From an uncultured Ilumatobacter sp. (GTDB lineage: Bacteria > Actinomycetota > Acidimicrobiia > Acidimicrobiales > Ilumatobacteraceae): a stretch of 64,000 nt of DNA. The position numbers and the translations under genes were made by a program. The DNA is taken from NCBI GenBank assembly GCA_905182555.1, contig CAJJBX010000003.1:124001-188000 (forward strand), in the 5' to 3' direction. The notes under the pieces are model-generated. The model ran no database searches and was not told the DNA's origin. It was given only the letters and a program-made list of their open reading frames with translations. Positions within the stretch are counted from its first letter, which is position 1; every line of letters starts with the position of its first letter. Below, in pieces: positions 9,432-16,715 of this stretch.

Positions 9432-9765
9432 CTTGATTCGTCGGGTCTGTGATCGTGCTTCGTTTGCCCGCCTCCGGCGGGAAGGCGTGCGCGTCCGAAG
9501 TGATGTCATGTGGTGTTCCGTTGTTGCCGATTCGAGTGTGTCGCCACCGCAAGTGGCTTTTGCCATTGGCCGCGCTGTCGGCCCTGCTGTGACGCGAAAT
9601 CAACTCCGACGACGGCTACGTGCCATTCTTGGAGCTATGGATGTCCCCGATGGGTTGTACCTCTTCGGAGGCCAACCATCCATGAGCGAACTCACGTTCG
9701 CAGAACTCGAAACCCGTGCCGCTGCCCTTCTCGACGCAGCACAGCATTCGCGAGCGTATTTATGA
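9400..9765 (+). CDS. rnpA: Ribonuclease P protein component
   Basis: Protein subunit of RNase P, which matures tRNA 5' ends. The family RNR motif is clear as [13 protein letters not shown] in the middle of the protein, preceded by the [13 protein letters not shown] segment. The GTG start at 9400 overlaps rpmH by 32 bases; a TTG at 9433, one base after the rpmH stop, gives the more typical short N-terminus ([13 protein letters not shown]) and may be the true start. The stop overlaps the next gene by ATGA at 9762-9765, so the two are translationally coupled. Confidence 0.92.
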   Translation: MTKAAHASPPDLIRRVCDRASFARLRREGVRVRSDVMWCSVVADSSVSPPQVAFAIGRAVGPAVTRNQLRRRLRAILGAMDVPDGLYLFGGQPSMSELTFAELETRAAALLDAAQHSRAYL

Positions 9766-10202
9766 CACGCGAGCAGGTCGGAGTGCTTCCGGACGCCGAC
9801 CTGCTAGCTGAGACGACCGAAAAATGTGGTCATTCTGTTCATGGGTACCATGATCTTGGACACCATGATCTTGGACACCAGACTCGCTTGCAGCGCCGGT
9901 TGCGTCGTGCCATTGTCTTGTACCAACGGGCTCGTGAAGGCCGACCTTCGCCATGCCGTTTTTTCCCATCTTGCTCGGCGTACGCCCTCGAGTCCGTCGA
10001 GGTGCACGGGGCCTGGCGCGGCGGATGGTTGAGTTTACGTCGCGTACTTCGGTGCCGACCACTCGGTCCGTCCGGTGTTGATCTTGTTCCCGCCGGCCCG
10101 TTTCCCACCACGTCGTGCCACTCCTGCGGTGCCGGCGCATCGGCACTCCCTACTCCGCTCATTCCGACAGTGATGTCCCCCACTCAACAGAAAGGCGGCT
10201 GA
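9762..10202 (+). CDS. yidD: Membrane protein insertion efficiency factor YidD
   Basis: 146-residue YidD protein. The conserved core is CRFFPSCSAYALESVEVHG, then RGGWLSLRRVLRCRPLG and GVDLVP, which includes the invariant cysteines. YidD aids YidC-dependent membrane insertion and is normally 70-100 residues; this one has about 60 extra N-terminal residues and a C-terminal tail. A 15-base perfect tandem duplication at 9848-9877 produces a DLGHHDLGH peptide repeat in the N-terminal extension. The start ATG overlaps the rnpA stop, and yidC follows after three bases. Confidence 0.9.
   Translation: MTREQVGVLPDADLLAETTEKCGHSVHGYHDLGHHDLGHQTRLQRRLRRAIVLYQRAREGRPSPCRFFPSCSAYALESVEVHGAWRGGWLSLRRVLRCRPLGPSGVDLVPAGPFPTTSCHSCGAGASALPTPLIPTVMSPTQQKGG
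9848..9877 (+). repeat. 15-base perfect tandem duplication inside yidD
   Basis: The unit CCATGATCTTGGACA occurs twice without a gap (9848-9862 and 9863-9877). It stays in frame and duplicates five residues in the non-conserved N-terminal extension of YidD. It looks like a recent slippage or duplication product. Confidence 0.85.
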
Positions 10203-10205
10203 ACG

Positions 10206-11348
10206 ATGTTCGAGATTCCCGCTGGATTACTCGCCTGGTTCTACAGCCTCACCAACGATTACATCATTGCGATTGCGCTGATCGCTGCGGTGGTCATGGC
10301 GATCACCACTCCATTGACCCTCAAGAGCACCAAGGGGATGCTTGAGATGCAGCGGCTTTCGCCGGAGATGCGCAAACTGCAGAACGAGCATCGCAACGAT
10401 CGCCAGAAGCTCAACGAAGAGATGATGAAGCTCTACCAGGAGCACAAAGTCAATCCGATGGCGTCGTGTTTGCCGATTGCGGCGCAAATGCCGATCTTCT
10501 TGGTGATGTTCCGAATCCTGCGCGGCCTCGTGTACAGACCGTCTGACACGAATGGCGCCAAGGAAGTCGCATCCGCGACGTTGCGTGCCATTGGTAGCCC
10601 TGACACTGTTCAAGGGTTCATCCCCCGCTTCTTGGCGAAAGACTCCGATCTCTACCTGTCGCTCTACGGCCGGACAGACATGCCGTCGTGGGGTTTCAAC
10701 CTCGATCTCTCCGCATTCCAAGCCATAGGCAATGGCGTGAGGGAAGGTCTGATTTATACCCTCCTCGTGGTAGCGCTGGGTGCGTTGTACTTTGCCCAGC
10801 AGAAGATGGTGGCGGCTCGCGCGGCAATCAGTCCGACAATGTCACCAACTCAGCAGAAGCTGATGCAGTACCTGCCGGTTTTTTTCGCCGTGTTCCAGAT
10901 CTTCTTCCTGTCTGCCCTCGTCTTCTACTACATCTTCCAGACACTGCTCCGTATTCTTCAGCAGTACTACATCACCAAGAAGTTTTACGGCGACGACGAG
11001 TCACTCGGTCGTCAAGCGCAGCGCGCTGGCGATGCTGCTCGTCGACGCGGGAAGAAGAGCGGCGACTCCGGTGGCATGCTCGCTCAGGCCAAACGGGACC
11101 TTGCAGGAGTGAAGGGCGACGGTGGATCTAAGCCCAAGAAGCTCGCTGAAAAGACGGAGAAGCCGTCGCCGGTGACCAACAAACGGGTGACTCCGTCGAA
11201 GAACGGTACGAAAAAGTCCGGTGCGAGTCGCCCGACTCCGTCAGGTTCAAGCAAGGGCCGCCCGACACCAACGCGTCAAGAAGCCGAAGCAGCTCGCGCT
11301 AAGCAAGCGAAGAGTCGTCCCAAGTCGTCCGGCAAGAAGAAGCGCTGA
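10206..11348 (+). CDS. yidC: Membrane protein insertase YidC/Oxa1
   Basis: 380-residue Oxa1/YidC insertase that places proteins in the cytoplasmic membrane with or without SecYEG. The first hydrophobic segment is at about residues 17-40, followed by a charged hairpin (LSPEMRKLQNEHRNDRQKLNEEM) and KVNPMASCLPIAAQMPIF, the hallmark of the family. Later membrane segments lie near 185-205 and 225-260. The last 110 residues are rich in Lys, Arg and Ser, a ribosome-binding type tail. AAAGG before the ATG is the likely ribosome site. Confidence 0.95.
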   Translation: MFEIPAGLLAWFYSLTNDYIIAIALIAAVVMAITTPLTLKSTKGMLEMQRLSPEMRKLQNEHRNDRQKLNEEMMKLYQEHKVNPMASCLPIAAQMPIFLVMFRILRGLVYRPSDTNGAKEVASATLRAIGSPDTVQGFIPRFLAKDSDLYLSLYGRTDMPSWGFNLDLSAFQAIGNGVREGLIYTLLVVALGALYFAQQKMVAARAAISPTMSPTQQKLMQYLPVFFAVFQIFFLSALVFYYIFQTLLRILQQYYITKKFYGDDESLGRQAQRAGDAARRRGKKSGDSGGMLAQAKRDLAGVKGDGGSKPKKLAEKTEKPSPVTNKRVTPSKNGTKKSGASRPTPSGSSKGRPTPTRQEAEAARAKQAKSRPKSSGKKKR

Positions 11349-11411
11349 CCAATCAAGATCGTGTGCCGACCGCATGGAGCGGCGGCCAGTCGAAGGAAAG
11401 AGAGAAATCAT

Positions 11412-12302
11412 ATGGAATGGGTGGAAACCACTGCCAAAACGATCGAGGAAGCGCGAGAAGCAGCACTTGATCAACTGGGTGTCGGAGCCGACGAGGCCGA
11501 ATTCGACGTTCTTGAGGAGCCCAAGCCGGGCCTCTTCGGACGAACTCGCGGCCAAGCTCGCATTCGTGCTCGAATCATGCCGAGCCCGGCGCGCGCCAAG
11601 CAGGAACGACGCCGTAAGCCCAAGGGCGACAAGCCTCGTGGCCAATCAGCTGGCGTTAAGAAGCAGGCTGACAAGACACCGAAGGCAAGCAACGACGCTT
11701 CAACAGAGGAAGCGTCAGATGATTCAACCGAGCAGGATTCAGCTGCAACTACGAACGAGCCGCAGACCCGATCTCGCGGCAACAGCCGTGGCGGTAAGAG
11801 CCAGGAGAAGAAGATGAGTAACGAAGAGCGCCCCCAGTCCGACGTAACGCCACAGGAAGTGGGTGACGCGGCGGTGTCGTTCATGAACGATCTGGTCAGC
11901 GCCTTCGGTGGAACTGGCACAGCTGAGCTGACTGTTGACGGAATCGAACTCGACGTGCAGGTCCGTGGCGATGACCTCGGTCTCCTCGTCGGTCCGGGTG
12001 GTCGCACATTGAATGCAGTGCAAGACCTGGTCCGCGTCGCAGCGCAGCGGCGCCTCGGTGACCATGAGACTCGCTTGAGGATTGATGTTGCGGGTTATCG
12101 CGAGCGTCGTTCGGCCGCATTGTCCAAGTTCGCTGCTGAAGTTGCCAGCCAGGTTCGCGAGAGCGGCAGCGCCCGTTCGTTGGAGCCAATGACTTCGGCG
12201 GATCGCAAGGTCATCCACGATGCGCTCAACGATGAAGATGGCGTGGTGAGCACGTCCTCAGGCGAGGACCCGTATCGCAGGGTTGTCGTCGAGTCGGCCT
12301 GA
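11412..12302 (+). CDS. jag: Jag/KhpB-type RNA-binding protein (Jag-N, KH, R3H)
   Basis: 296-residue RNA-binding protein found beside yidC. The Jag N-terminal domain is MEWVETTAKTIEEAREAALDQLG followed by EFDVLEEPKPGLFGR (residues 1-50). A charged low-complexity linker spans about 60-140. The KH domain is near 185-225 (DDLGLLVGPGGRTLNAVQDLVRV) and the R3H domain is C-terminal (DRKVIHDALN). I chose the ATG at 11412, preceded by AAGGAAAGAGAG, over a longer frame without family sequence. The last codons lie inside the first unit of a 27-base tandem repeat. Confidence 0.93.
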   Translation: MEWVETTAKTIEEAREAALDQLGVGADEAEFDVLEEPKPGLFGRTRGQARIRARIMPSPARAKQERRRKPKGDKPRGQSAGVKKQADKTPKASNDASTEEASDDSTEQDSAATTNEPQTRSRGNSRGGKSQEKKMSNEERPQSDVTPQEVGDAAVSFMNDLVSAFGGTGTAELTVDGIELDVQVRGDDLGLLVGPGGRTLNAVQDLVRVAAQRRLGDHETRLRIDVAGYRERRSAALSKFAAEVASQVRESGSARSLEPMTSADRKVIHDALNDEDGVVSTSSGEDPYRRVVVESA

Positions 12303-12382
12303 CAGATCGTCACGGTCGAGTCGGCCTGACAGATCGTCACGGTCGAGTCGGCCTGACAGTTCGTCACGGTCGAGTCGGCCTG
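12288..12382 (+). repeat. 27-base tandem repeat at the jag-rsmG junction, about 3.5 copies
   Basis: Units 12288-12314, 12315-12341 and 12342-12368 plus a partial copy to 12382; each begins GTCGAGTCGGCCTGACAG. The third unit differs from the others by one base. The jag stop codon (TGA) is within the first unit. Read in the rsmG frame it would encode Ser/Arg-rich 9-residue repeats, so it is probably untranslated. Confidence 0.9.
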
Positions 12383-12399
12383 CTGACATACTGATCCCT

Positions 12400-12948
12400 G
12401 TGAACGAGGATCAGGTCGAACAAGAATTGCACGAGGCGCTGGGATCTTCCCAGCGCCTCGGCTTTTTGGGGGACAGGCCCATCGTCGAGGTGATCGAGCA
12501 CGCTCGAGCCTTTGTGACGGCTCTGGACGGTGTGTCAGGTTCTGTCATTGACTTAGGTGCCGGCGGAGGTGTTCCTGGCCTGGTGTTGGCTGTCGACCGA
12601 CCCGACCTTGCAATTACGCTGCTGGATCGGCGGACGAAACGGACAGACTTTTTAGCGCGGATAGTTCGTCGGATGCGCCTGGATCATGTGACCGTGGTTG
12701 CTGCGGATGTAGACGATGCCATTCGCCAAGGCCACATCGGATTCGACGCAGTGGTGGCTCGTGGGTTCGGCCCACCAGATTTCACCCTTCGGACCGGGGT
12801 TCGCTGCCTGGGTGAGCCTGGTGTCATTGTCATCAGTGAACCGCCGACAGGCGATCGCTGGGATGCGGATTTGATCGAATCTCTCGGTCTTGTGCGGGTT
12901 CCGTCTGATAGCCGCGTCGTCTGTTTTTCACGAAAATTAGACTCCTGA
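12400..12948 (+). CDS. rsmG: 16S rRNA 7-methylguanosine methyltransferase RsmG
   Basis: 182-residue SAM-dependent methyltransferase of the GidB/RsmG family, modifying G527 (E. coli numbering) of 16S rRNA. The SAM-binding motif is VIDLGAGGGVPGLVLA near residues 49-64, preceded by the family segment SQRLGFLGDRPIVEVIEHA. The start at the GTG 12400 excludes the tandem repeat; the frame stays open upstream to 12283 but would add only repeat peptides. The protein is at the short end of the family. A terminator-like hairpin lies within its first codons (12433-12459). Confidence 0.88.
   Translation: MNEDQVEQELHEALGSSQRLGFLGDRPIVEVIEHARAFVTALDGVSGSVIDLGAGGGVPGLVLAVDRPDLAITLLDRRTKRTDFLARIVRRMRLDHVTVVAADVDDAIRQGHIGFDAVVARGFGPPDFTLRTGVRCLGEPGVIVISEPPTGDRWDADLIESLGLVRVPSDSRVVCFSRKLDS
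12433..12459 (+). terminator. Terminator-like hairpin inside the start of rsmG
   Basis: Perfect 12-base arms GAGGCGCTGGGA and TCCCAGCGCCTC with a TCT loop, followed at once by GGCTTTTTGG. This has the form of an intrinsic terminator, 33 bases after the rsmG start codon. The hairpin codes for the conserved residues EALGSSQRLG, so it lies in real coding sequence. It could attenuate read-through from yidC-jag into rsmG. Confidence 0.55.
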
Positions 12949-13007
12949 GCAGGCACGATGCGCCATGTCTCAAGCCAGATAACAGCACTGTCATCTGACT
13001 TGAGGGA

Positions 13008-13023
13008 TGTTTCACGTGAAACA
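13008..13023. promoter_or_regulatory. parS site
   Basis: TGTTTCACGTGAAACA, a perfect match to the conserved 16-base bacterial parS palindrome bound by ParB. It lies about 190 bases before parA, where origin-proximal parS sites are usual. ParB loads here and spreads to form the partition complex. Confidence 0.95.
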
Positions 13024-13058
13024 CCGCGCGTCACGCGGACGTTCAGAGTCTCCGTCTC

Positions 13059-13105
13059 GGACTGATGACCGGACTGATGACCGGACTGATGACTGGACTA
13101 GTGAC
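13059..13105 (+). repeat. 12-base tandem repeat between the two parS sites
   Basis: GGACTGATGACC at 13059-13070 and 13071-13082, then GGACTGATGACT at 13083-13094 and a degenerate GGACTAGTGAC at 13095-13105. The array sits in the 90-base gap between the two parS sites, upstream of parA. No gene is read through it. Function unknown. Confidence 0.8.
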
Positions 13106-13113
13106 ACGCCGAA

Positions 13114-13129
13114 GGTTTCACGTGAAACC
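13114..13129. promoter_or_regulatory. Second parS-like site
   Basis: GGTTTCACGTGAAACC keeps the 14-base inner palindrome of parS and differs from the canonical site only at the two outermost bases. It is 106 bases from the perfect parS at 13008 and about 87 bases before the parA start. Confidence 0.85.
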
Positions 13130-13215
13130 AGGCGGAGATAGTTGTAACGCGTCGTGGAATGAGGCACAGTAGGTACGTCCCGAACAGGACGAGTTGACCG
13201 GCGTTTGGAGAATGT

Positions 13216-14067
13216 GTGTCGGATACCGAGGAACCATCTTCCCCTACTAGCAGTGAATCTGTCGGAGTGCCCGAGGTGGCCGCCTCCGTCAGACGTTCAC
13301 TCCCCCGCATCATGGCGGTGGCTAACCAGAAGGGTGGCGTCGGTAAGACGACCACCACAGTGAACCTTGGCGCATCACTTGCTGAACTCGGGCTTCGGAC
13401 GCTTCTCATTGATCTCGACCCACAAGGAAACGCATCGACGGGCCTTGGGATTGAGAATCGCGGCCTCGAACTCTCGATGTACCACGTGCTGATGCACGAG
13501 GAACCACTTGACAACGTGGTCGAGCCAACTGATGTGAAGAATCTGTTTGTTGCACCTGCGTCACTCGACCTTGCAGGTGCTGAGATTGAACTCGTGCCAG
13601 CGTTTAGTCGGGAGCAGCGATTGAAGCGTGCGATTGATGCCGTGATTGATGATTACGACTACGTTCTTATTGACTGCCCACCGTCATTGGGGCTTCTCAC
13701 CGTCAATGGCTTGTCGGCTGCGACCGAGGTGTTGGTGCCGATTCAGTGTGAGTACTACGCACTGGAGGGCTTGGGTCAACTGCTTCGTAATGTTGATCTC
13801 GTGAAGCGGAATCTCAACCCTACGCTTGAGATGAGCACGATTCTCTGCGTCATGTTCGATGCTCGAACCAGGCTTGCGGGGCAAGTTGTTGCCGAGGTCC
13901 GTGACCACTTCGGTGACAAAGTGCTGCGAAGTGTCATTCCACGCAACGTGCGCTTGTCGGAGGCACCGTCGTTTGGCCAGCCCATCAATACGTTCGATCC
14001 AATGTCGCGAGGTGCAATTGCATACCGCGACGCAGCAAAAGAGGTGCATGCTCGTGTCACGTCGTAG
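13216..14067 (+). CDS. parA: Chromosome partitioning ATPase ParA
   Basis: 283-residue ParA/Soj ATPase that moves ParB-parS complexes. The deviant Walker A motif KGGVGKTTTTVNLG is near residues 39-52; Walker A' is LLIDLDPQGNAS and Walker B is YVLIDCPPSLG. The start is a GTG at 13216 with GGAG five bases upstream. It overlaps parB by 20 bases. A 30-residue acidic, Ser-rich extension precedes the ATPase core, as in other actinobacterial ParAs. Confidence 0.97.
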   Translation: MSDTEEPSSPTSSESVGVPEVAASVRRSLPRIMAVANQKGGVGKTTTTVNLGASLAELGLRTLLIDLDPQGNASTGLGIENRGLELSMYHVLMHEEPLDNVVEPTDVKNLFVAPASLDLAGAEIELVPAFSREQRLKRAIDAVIDDYDYVLIDCPPSLGLLTVNGLSAATEVLVPIQCEYYALEGLGQLLRNVDLVKRNLNPTLEMSTILCVMFDARTRLAGQVVAEVRDHFGDKVLRSVIPRNVRLSEAPSFGQPINTFDPMSRGAIAYRDAAKEVHARVTS

Positions 14068-14974
14068 TGGTCTTGGTAAGGGGCTGAGCTCCTTGATTCC
14101 TGCAAGCGAAGTTGCCGATGGCGGTGAGGGAGCGATTTTCGCTGAAGTTCCGACGGCGTCGGTCGCACCGAACCCGAACCAGCCTCGCATCCACTTCTCT
14201 GAAGAAGGACTCGTCGAATTGGCCGCGTCTATTTCGGAAATGGGTGTCTTGCAGCCGATTTTGATTCGCCCGGCCCCAGGCGGAGAAGGCCAGTACGAAC
14301 TGATTGCGGGCGAACGACGCTGGCGTGCAGCCCAGCGTGCCGGGCTGACGACCATTCCTGCGATCATTCGTCTGACCGATGATGTGAGCTCGGTTGAGCA
14401 AGCGCTCGTCGAGAACTTACACCGTCAGGATCTGACCCCGCTCGAGGAGGCTGCTGCATTCCAGCAACTGATCGAAGACTTTGAGATGACCCACGACCAG
14501 GTGGCCACCCGCGTCGGTAAGAGTCGGTCGGTGGTCACGAATACTATCCGCTTGCTGGGCTTACCTCCGACGGTGCAAAGTTTACTGGCAGACGGTCAAC
14601 TCTCAGCGGGTCATGCTCGAGCGCTCCTCGGTACGCCCGACCGGGCCCGTCAGGAGACGTTGGCTCGGACAGCGGTGGCTGAAGGGTGGACCGTTCGTGC
14701 AATGGAACAGGCAGTTCGCGGTCCTGTAGCGCCACTGGCGGCACCCGTCGCGGCGGGAGAGGACGTAGGGACGGGTACGAGACTGATTGACGGAGCGGGT
14801 CTGACGTCCGCGACGCAGCTTCGCCCTCCCGGACTCCTTGAACTTGAAGAGTTATTGGCAGATCGACTTGACACGCGTGTTGCGGTAACGATGGGCGCGA
14901 AGCGTGGTCGGGTGACGATTGATTTTGCAGATCTCGAAGACCTTGAGCGGATTTATCGTTTGATGACCGGTTAA
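14048..14974 (+). CDS. parB: Chromosome partitioning protein ParB
   Basis: 308-residue ParB/Spo0J protein. The N-terminus SRRSGLGKGLSSLIP is typical. The CTP-binding and clamp region includes GEGQYELIAGERRWRAAQ, followed by the helix-turn-helix parS-binding domain (THDQVATRVGKSRSVVTN) and GQLSAGHARALLG. The C-terminal dimer domain ends LERIYRLMTG. The start is the ATG at 14048 or GTG at 14054, both inside the end of parA, so the pair is translationally coupled. The stop codon lies in the centre of a 22-base palindrome. Confidence 0.97.
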   Translation: MLVSRRSGLGKGLSSLIPASEVADGGEGAIFAEVPTASVAPNPNQPRIHFSEEGLVELAASISEMGVLQPILIRPAPGGEGQYELIAGERRWRAAQRAGLTTIPAIIRLTDDVSSVEQALVENLHRQDLTPLEEAAAFQQLIEDFEMTHDQVATRVGKSRSVVTNTIRLLGLPPTVQSLLADGQLSAGHARALLGTPDRARQETLARTAVAEGWTVRAMEQAVRGPVAPLAAPVAAGEDVGTGTRLIDGAGLTSATQLRPPGLLELEELLADRLDTRVAVTMGAKRGRVTIDFADLEDLERIYRLMTG

Positions 14975-14983
14975 CCGGTCATC
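14962..14983. terminator. 22-base perfect palindrome over the parB stop codon
   Basis: Arms GATGACCGG (14962-14970) and CCGGTCATC (14975-14983) around TTAA; the parB TAA is the centre. It can form a hairpin in either direction between the convergent parB and cwlM-like genes. No clear U-tract follows on the plus strand, so terminator function is only likely. It could also be a protein site beside the adjoining DnaA-box cluster. Confidence 0.5.
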
Positions 14984-15190
14984 CGTGGGCAAATTACACG
15001 AATGTATTTTATCCACAGGCCTATCCTCAAGTTGGCAATGACGGTGATACGTGTCCACACATTGAGTGACTTTCCTAAAATTAACCACAAATAGTCGTAT
15101 TTTTTTAGATTTACTTACTTTAAGCGGTTAAATATTGAAGATCCACTCGAGGGATACTCACAAGTTGTGCACAAAGCTGTGGACAAAGTC
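14984..15190. other. Candidate replication origin: AT-rich region with DnaA boxes
   Basis: In the gap between parB and the cwlM-like gene (no gene present) are five DnaA-box-like 9-mers: TTATCCACA (perfect E. coli consensus) at 15009-15017, GTGTCCACA at 15051-15059, TTAACCACA at 15081-15089, TTGTGCACA at 15165-15173, and TTGTCCACA on the minus strand at 15178-15186. Between them, about 15060-15145 is strikingly AT-rich against the GC-rich surroundings. Boxes flanking an AT-rich stretch are what an origin with an unwinding element looks like. Only a computed skew minimum or origin mapping can decide among the three candidate regions. Confidence 0.55.
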
Positions 15191-15261
15191 TCACGCGCGC
15201 TCGCGATGTTGGGGAGGCGGATGATCGGTGCCCTTGCGGCTGTAAACCGTGAGTCTGAGAC

Positions 15262-16245
15262 TCAGACGTCGGGCATGGGCAGTGGACCGTCACCCCAGCG
15301 CCGAGCAGCCTCGACCACTGCGCTGGTGATAAGGCTTGTTGCATCGACGACTTCGCGGACCGGACCCATAGCGCAGAGGACGGCGGGCATCTGTGTTTCG
15401 CGGAGCACCGGCAGTCGCATACCGCGCAGCGTCGGCGACATGGGGAGTGTCTGTTCGAACTGTTGAACAACGTGTGCGGCGAGTGAACGGCCGCCAACGG
15501 AAACGAACGCCGGTACGGCAAAGTAGGAAATGTCGCAACAGAAGATCGGGTGCGCTTCAAAGCCGATGTACATGGTCGCGCCGAAGCGGTTTGCGGCCGC
15601 GGCCTGAGCTCCGGCCTCGTATTCGTCGGTGGACATGACAGTCGCACCGTTCTGGCGAAGTGACCGAGCGACGGAGCGACCCACGGAGCTGAGCCCGCCG
15701 AACTGACCAACGACGATGCGCAACGACGCGAGCGAGGTAGGCGTTCGCACCGATTCCTGTTCGCGAACAGACGCTACACCCGGTCCCGATCCACTCTGTC
15801 GGCGAAGCACGTCAAGCATCTTGACCGTTTTGCGACCGCAGATACCATCGGCTGGAAGCCCGCAATTCTTCTGGAAGTCCGTGAGCGCGCGGATCGTGGC
15901 AGGCCCCAGGATGCCGTCAGGGCGGCCACAATCGAAGCCGACGTGGTTGAGTGAGCGCTGGAGTTCCTCAATGTCGTCTCCGCGTAGCTGGGGCGCCTTG
16001 AGTAACAGTGTGCGGTCACCGAGTTGGTGGCCTGCCTCGATCACTGCGAGCCAGGTCTGCTCGTCACAGATGCCGTCGACATTGAGCCCGCGCGCTTGCT
16101 GGAAGCGCGAGACGGCATCGATCGTTGACGCGCAAAAGAAGCCCGCCTCGGCGCCTGCCGGGGCGTACCCGGCGGCACCGAGGCGGCGCTGTAAATCTCG
16201 AATTGGTTCGCCGCGTTGCCCCTCTGCGAGGGGGAACGGGGTCAG
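15262..16245 (-). CDS. CwlM-like peptidoglycan-binding protein with degenerate amidase domain
   Basis: Two PG_binding_1 repeats (RDLQRRLGAAGY...DGICDEQTW and IEELQRSLNHVGF...DGICGRKTV) precede an amidase_3-like domain. The zinc ligands expected in active N-acetylmuramoyl-L-alanine amidases are not seen: the first strand reads IVVGQFGG and the later SxHxN-type segment reads MYIGFEAHP. In mycobacteria the homologous CwlM, in the same place, acts as a kinase-controlled regulator of peptidoglycan synthesis. The first ATG/GTG/TTG is the GTG at 16044, but the first PG-binding repeat continues upstream in frame to a CTG at 16245 that overlaps the trxA stop as CTGA. I take CTG as the likely start. 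Confidence 0.78.
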   Translation of the reverse strand: MTPFPLAEGQRGEPIRDLQRRLGAAGYAPAGAEAGFFCASTIDAVSRFQQARGLNVDGICDEQTWLAVIEAGHQLGDRTLLLKAPQLRGDDIEELQRSLNHVGFDCGRPDGILGPATIRALTDFQKNCGLPADGICGRKTVKMLDVLRRQSGSGPGVASVREQESVRTPTSLASLRIVVGQFGGLSSVGRSVARSLRQNGATVMSTDEYEAGAQAAAANRFGATMYIGFEAHPIFCCDISYFAVPAFVSVGGRSLAAHVVQQFEQTLPMSPTLRGMRLPVLRETQMPAVLCAMGPVREVVDATSLITSAVVEAARRWGDGPLPMPDV

Positions 16246-16577
16246 CTGTTTGGAAGGAATTCCTCGAGCTCCTGCAGTAGTGCGCCCTTGCTCTTGGCGC
16301 CGACGAGACGTTTTTCCAGTTCACCATTCTTGAACACGAGCAGTGTCGGGATGCTCATGACATTGTATTTCATGGCGAGGTCGGGGTTGTCATCGACATT
16401 TAACTTGGTGACTGCGATGTTTTCACCGTGCTCGGCACTGATCTCTTCGAGGATGGGGGCGATCTGCTTGCACGGACCGCACCACTCAGCCCAGAAGTCA
16501 ACGATCACAGGGGTAGTTGCAGCTCCGAGGACCTCGTCGAAAGTTGCGGTTGAGAGATTGGTGATTCCGTTCGCCAT
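16242..16577 (-). CDS. trxA: Thioredoxin
   Basis: 111-residue thioredoxin with the active site WCGPC (Cys33 and Cys36), the cis-Pro segment MSIPTLLVFKNG and the usual C-terminal helix. It reduces protein disulfides and is recycled by the neighbouring TrxB. The ATG at 16577 gives a normal N-terminus (MANGITNLS); a GTG at 16595 would add six residues. Only a weak AAAGG is seen upstream. Its stop overlaps the probable CTG start of the cwlM-like gene. Confidence 0.96.
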   Translation of the reverse strand: MANGITNLSTATFDEVLGAATTPVIVDFWAEWCGPCKQIAPILEEISAEHGENIAVTKLNVDDNPDLAMKYNVMSIPTLLVFKNGELEKRLVGAKSKGALLQELEEFLPNS

Positions 16578-16715
16578 GAGGAGGCAGCCTTTCACATGCG
16601 GGTCATTGCCCTGTGTGACGCAAGACCCACTGTCTTGTCGTTCGAGTCAATACAACCGTGGTTTCGGCGAGATCATTCCCCTCGTGGGTAGGACCCGCGC
16701 TGACCAGGGCAGATG

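Noticed and set aside
9019-9603. 194-codon minus-strand frame covering the dnaA-rpmH gap
   Set aside because: It is antisense to rpmH and rnpA and the gap part has DnaA boxes and promoters rather than coding character.
12288-12382. Possible CRISPR array
   Set aside because: The 27-base units are directly adjacent with no spacers, and no cas genes are present.
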